Part shown: positions 62,234 to 64,000 of the stretch, one piece after another
Numbering within the stretch: position 1 is the first letter of the stretch
Layout of the letters: every line of letters begins with the position of its first letter
Source of the DNA: Paenibacillaceae bacterium
GTDB lineage: Bacteria > Bacillota > Bacilli > Paenibacillales > Paenibacillaceae
Direction: 5' to 3'
Assembly: GCA_004134985.1 (NCBI GenBank)
Contig: REGQ01000011.1
Coordinates: 123,165 to 187,164 of the forward strand
DNA: 64,000 nucleotides
Program-made: the position numbers and the translations under genes
The notes under the pieces: generated by a model
Seen by the model: the letters and a program-made list of their open reading frames with translations, nothing else
Told to the model about the DNA's origin: nothing
Database searches by the model: none

Positions 62234-62692
62234 TCATCTAGAATTGCCAATGCATTTGTTTATAAAATCTTGATATGCATCTCTATGTTGTTGGTTAAAT
62301 AACTCTGGAATTTCATCTGGTTGGAAAAACTTTAGTTCTAAGCTTTCATTATTACTTGTTGCTAATTGTCCACCTTTGATTCGTCCTCTATAAAAAAATG
62401 CTATCGTTTGTGCTTTATCTCCGCTTGGATATTCATCAAAATACTTTGTATAAACACCAATTAGACTTTCAATTGTTATAATTAAACTAGTTTCTTCCTC
62501 AACTTCACGAATCGCCGTTTCTTCTGCCGATTCTCCTAGTTCCATTGCCCCGCCTGGGAATCCCCAAAGATTTTTATCACTTCTACGTTGTAACAGTACA
62601 GCTCCTTCTTCATCCCTAATAATTGCTCCAGAAAAATTCAAAAAGATCATATCATGTCCTACTTTATTTCTTATCCATTTAATGTAATCCAT
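62234..62692 (-). CDS. Nudix hydrolase
   Basis: A 152-residue Nudix protein with the box GGAMELGESAEETAIREVEEE (near residues 40-60). AGAAGGAG precedes the ATG at 62692; the open frame to 62731 is not needed. It is similar in type to the 55450 Nudix but clearly a different member, so the array carries two. Its likely substrate is a nucleoside diphosphate derivative. Confidence 0.9.
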   Translation of the reverse strand: MDYIKWIRNKVGHDMIFLNFSGAIIRDEEGAVLLQRRSDKNLWGFPGGAMELGESAEETAIREVEEETSLIITIESLIGVYTKYFDEYPSGDKAQTIAFFYRGRIKGGQLATSNNESLELKFFQPDEIPELFNQQHRDAYQDFINKCIGNSR

Positions 62693-62773
62693 TGTGTTTT
62701 CTCCTTCTCTACTAGCCACAGAACATGGCAACTCGCCTACTTACAAATGTCTTTTGAACTTACAGATCTTTCA

Positions 62774-62957
62774 TGTAACGTCTCTGTATTCACGAACCCG
62801 GGAGGCTTTAATTACCTAGGCGATAAAACGCAGTGAGCGCAAAGCGGGGTCGAAGACTTAGCCTTGCAGGGTTGTCACTTGAATAGGTTTTTCTGCCAAA
62901 AACTACTCCAGTGACCAAGGAGCGTATGCGGTGCTGCGTGAATCCGATATTAGGCGA
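62774..62957 (-). repeat. attC-like element between the 62991 and Nudix genes
   Basis: The left arm GCCTAATATCGGATTCACGC (62936-62955) is 35 bases past the gene stop. The right arm is GGGTTCGTGAATACAGAGACGTTACATG (62773-62798, given as key blocks GTTCGTGAATAC and ACGTTACAT). TTCACG/CGTGAA arms pair. At about 180 bases it is the longest member, and it shares middle blocks with 60852-61008. Confidence 0.65.
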
Positions 62958-62990
62958 ATCTAGGCCATCCTTGATCACTTACAAGATATT

Positions 62991-63308
62991 CTAGTCATAG
63001 ATATTATCATTTGTGAAATCAATAAAGCGGCCAAAAATACCCAAGACCTTTACTTCATAAATAGTATTTGATTCTACATAATTATCTTCAACCTTCAAAT
63101 ATATTAATGCGCTTCTTATATGTTTTGATTTCCATTCAATAATCTCATTGTGTTTCTTACATGTATTCTCTAATCCATTATTTGTACATGATATACTATG
63201 TTTTTCCGATAACCATCTACGGTAATCATTTTCGTCTGGACATGTGACTATTGATATTAAGAAAAGTATACCGATTGTTATAAAACTCCACTTAACAACT
63301 CTTTTCAT
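62991..63308 (-). CDS. Small secreted or membrane-anchored protein
   Basis: A 105-residue protein with a basic start, one hydrophobic helix (WSFITIGILFLISIVTC) that could be a signal anchor or lipobox, and a polar C-terminal part with two further cysteines. GGAG precedes the ATG. It is the first gene of the array, seen from the right. Function is unknown. Confidence 0.7.
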   Translation of the reverse strand: MKRVVKWSFITIGILFLISIVTCPDENDYRRWLSEKHSISCTNNGLENTCKKHNEIIEWKSKHIRSALIYLKVEDNYVESNTIYEVKVLGIFGRFIDFTNDNIYD

Positions 63309-63360
63309 ATCGTTTCTCCAAATTAATTAAAGATATTTGATAAAACAATGCCTAGATTTC

Positions 63361-63440
63361 GCCTAACGTTTGTATTCGCGAACCCGAAAAGTTTAAGCCG
63401 CCGCGGCGATCAATACGCCGGGTCGCCAGAACATCGTGGC
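63361..63440 (-). repeat. attC-like right arm at the head of the array
   Basis: Minus strand CGGGTTCGCGAATACAAACGTTAGGC, seen as blocks TTCGCGAATAC and ACGTTAGGC. GTTAGGC fits GTTRRRY exactly. A GCCGCGGCGGC block precedes it. The left arm is not recognisable before the right repeat array, as expected if this were the first site (attI-side) or a truncated one. Confidence 0.55.
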
Positions 63441-63483
63441 GTCAAAGCATAGAGTGCACACGCTTCATTTCATTAATCAGCGC

Positions 63484-63555
63484 GTCCCGAGTGAGCAATT
63501 TTTGCAAAGGGGAGATGGCTTTATTGTTAACTTCCCCTTGAGGAGCTTCGTCACA
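63484..63555 (-). repeat. Conserved tail of the right array
   Basis: About 70 bases that read, on the minus strand, TGTGACGAAGCTCCTCAAGG to TTGCTCACTCGGGAC. They match the left tail at 53739-53808 in inverted orientation. Confidence 0.75.
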
Positions 63556-63570
63556 CTGAATGCCTGTAAA

Positions 63571-63903
63571 TCTGTATGATTTTTCATATACAATCGTTGA
63601 AATGATCGACGAATAAGCAATTCTATATGATTTTTCATATATAATCGTTGAAATGATCGGCGAATGAGCAATTTCTATACGATTTTTCATATACAATCGT
63701 TGAAATAATCGGCGAATAAGCAATTCTATATGATTTTTCATATACAATCGTTGAAATAATTGGCGAATAAGCAATTCTATATGATTTTTCATATACAATC
63801 GTTGAAATAATCGGCGAATGAGCAATTTCTATATGATTTTTCATATACATTAATGAATTTCGCCTTCTTAAAGAAAAATATATACGATTTTTCATATACA
63901 ATC
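63571..63903 (-). repeat. Right array of 51-52 bp palindromic repeats (seven copies)
   Basis: Seven copies of the unit with the TATATGA-AAAA-TCATATA hairpin (or one-base variants), spaced about 51-53 bases, with linkers close to CAATCGTTGAAATAATCGGC. The orientation is opposite to the 53551 array, so the pair forms inverted flanks about 9.8 kb apart. Confidence 0.85.
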
Positions 63904-64000
63904 GAAAGAATTGAATTTCCCTTCTATATAAGTTCAACTAATGATTTTAGGCTAAATGAGCTTCAGCAAGGAAGACTCCATGCGGATGCACAGACGGTCA

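Noticed and set aside
63571..63903. CRISPR-like look of the seven repeats
   Set aside because: The spacers between the palindromes are themselves nearly identical, so there are no unique spacers; no cas genes are present.
1..64000. tRNA or rRNA genes, prophage structural genes
   Set aside because: No tRNA cloverleaf, rRNA segment or phage capsid, portal or tail gene was recognised anywhere in the window.

Overview
The window looks like chromosomal DNA from a Paenibacillus or close relative (Bacillota). The evidence is strong GGAGG ribosome-binding sites, YesM/YesN two-component pairs beside sugar ABC transporters, large secreted glycosidases with discoidin-type domains, a Fur box, and cre sites for CcpA. 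Well-kept metabolic operons of balanced composition alternate with clearly AT-rich accessory blocks.

Layout. (1) 0.1-9.6 kb, minus strand: an eight-gene peptide uptake and breakdown operon (URO-D/MtaA-like protein, two ABC ATPases, two permeases, a binding lipoprotein, an M20 peptidase, an amidohydrolase), with a divergent PucR-type regulator at 9.8-11.5 kb. (2) 11.8-16.8 kb, plus strand: a gamma-glutamyltransferase between two lactate-permease-family genes, the first of which carries two compensating frameshifts. (3) 16.9-28.6 kb: an AT-rich defence island. It holds a HEFQH metallopeptidase, a three-gene ABC-three-component (ABC-3C) system, a two-gene Kiwa system (kwaA-kwaB), a PD-(D/E)XK protein and an HNH protein, with remnants of a CDP-alcohol phosphotransferase, a serine recombinase and an IS256 transposase between them. 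(4) 28.8-36.8 kb: mixed genes, including a TetR/DUF2269/DoxX operon, a group II intron scrap, a damaged AraC regulator with a Fur-boxed siderophore-binding lipoprotein that has lost its middle, a DEAD-box RNA helicase and two unknown genes. A gene-free stretch follows at 36.8-37.8 kb.

(5) 37.8-52.6 kb, minus strand: a beta-glycan utilisation locus. It encodes a 1221-residue secreted GH5 enzyme with six discoidin-like domains, a secreted GH3 enzyme, a YesM/YesN sensor-regulator pair, a sugar ABC importer and an intracellular GH5. Three cre-like sites suggest carbon catabolite control. Secreted enzymes would cut the polymer, the importer would take up oligosaccharides, and the cytoplasmic GH5 would finish them.

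(6) 52.8-64 kb: an SDR gene, then the most unusual part of the window. About fourteen small, unrelated minus-strand genes (Nudix, GNAT, DUF4240, DUF5694, SMI1/KNR4-DUF4303, DUF2569, small membrane proteins and lipoproteins) are separated by imperfect inverted repeats. Reading the minus strand, these repeats have a left arm like TATAAC..GGATTCACGC and a right arm like GTGAAT..ACGTTA. This is the layout of integron attC sites and gene cassettes. The block is bounded by two oppositely oriented arrays of a 51-52 bp palindrome-bearing repeat, each followed by the same ~70 bp tail. No integrase lies in the window. I read this as an integron-like cassette array (CALIN-like) in a Gram-positive genome and rank it the best candidate for an undescribed system. 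Several single-base frameshifts, two of them in C7 runs, should be checked against reads before the affected genes are called dead.
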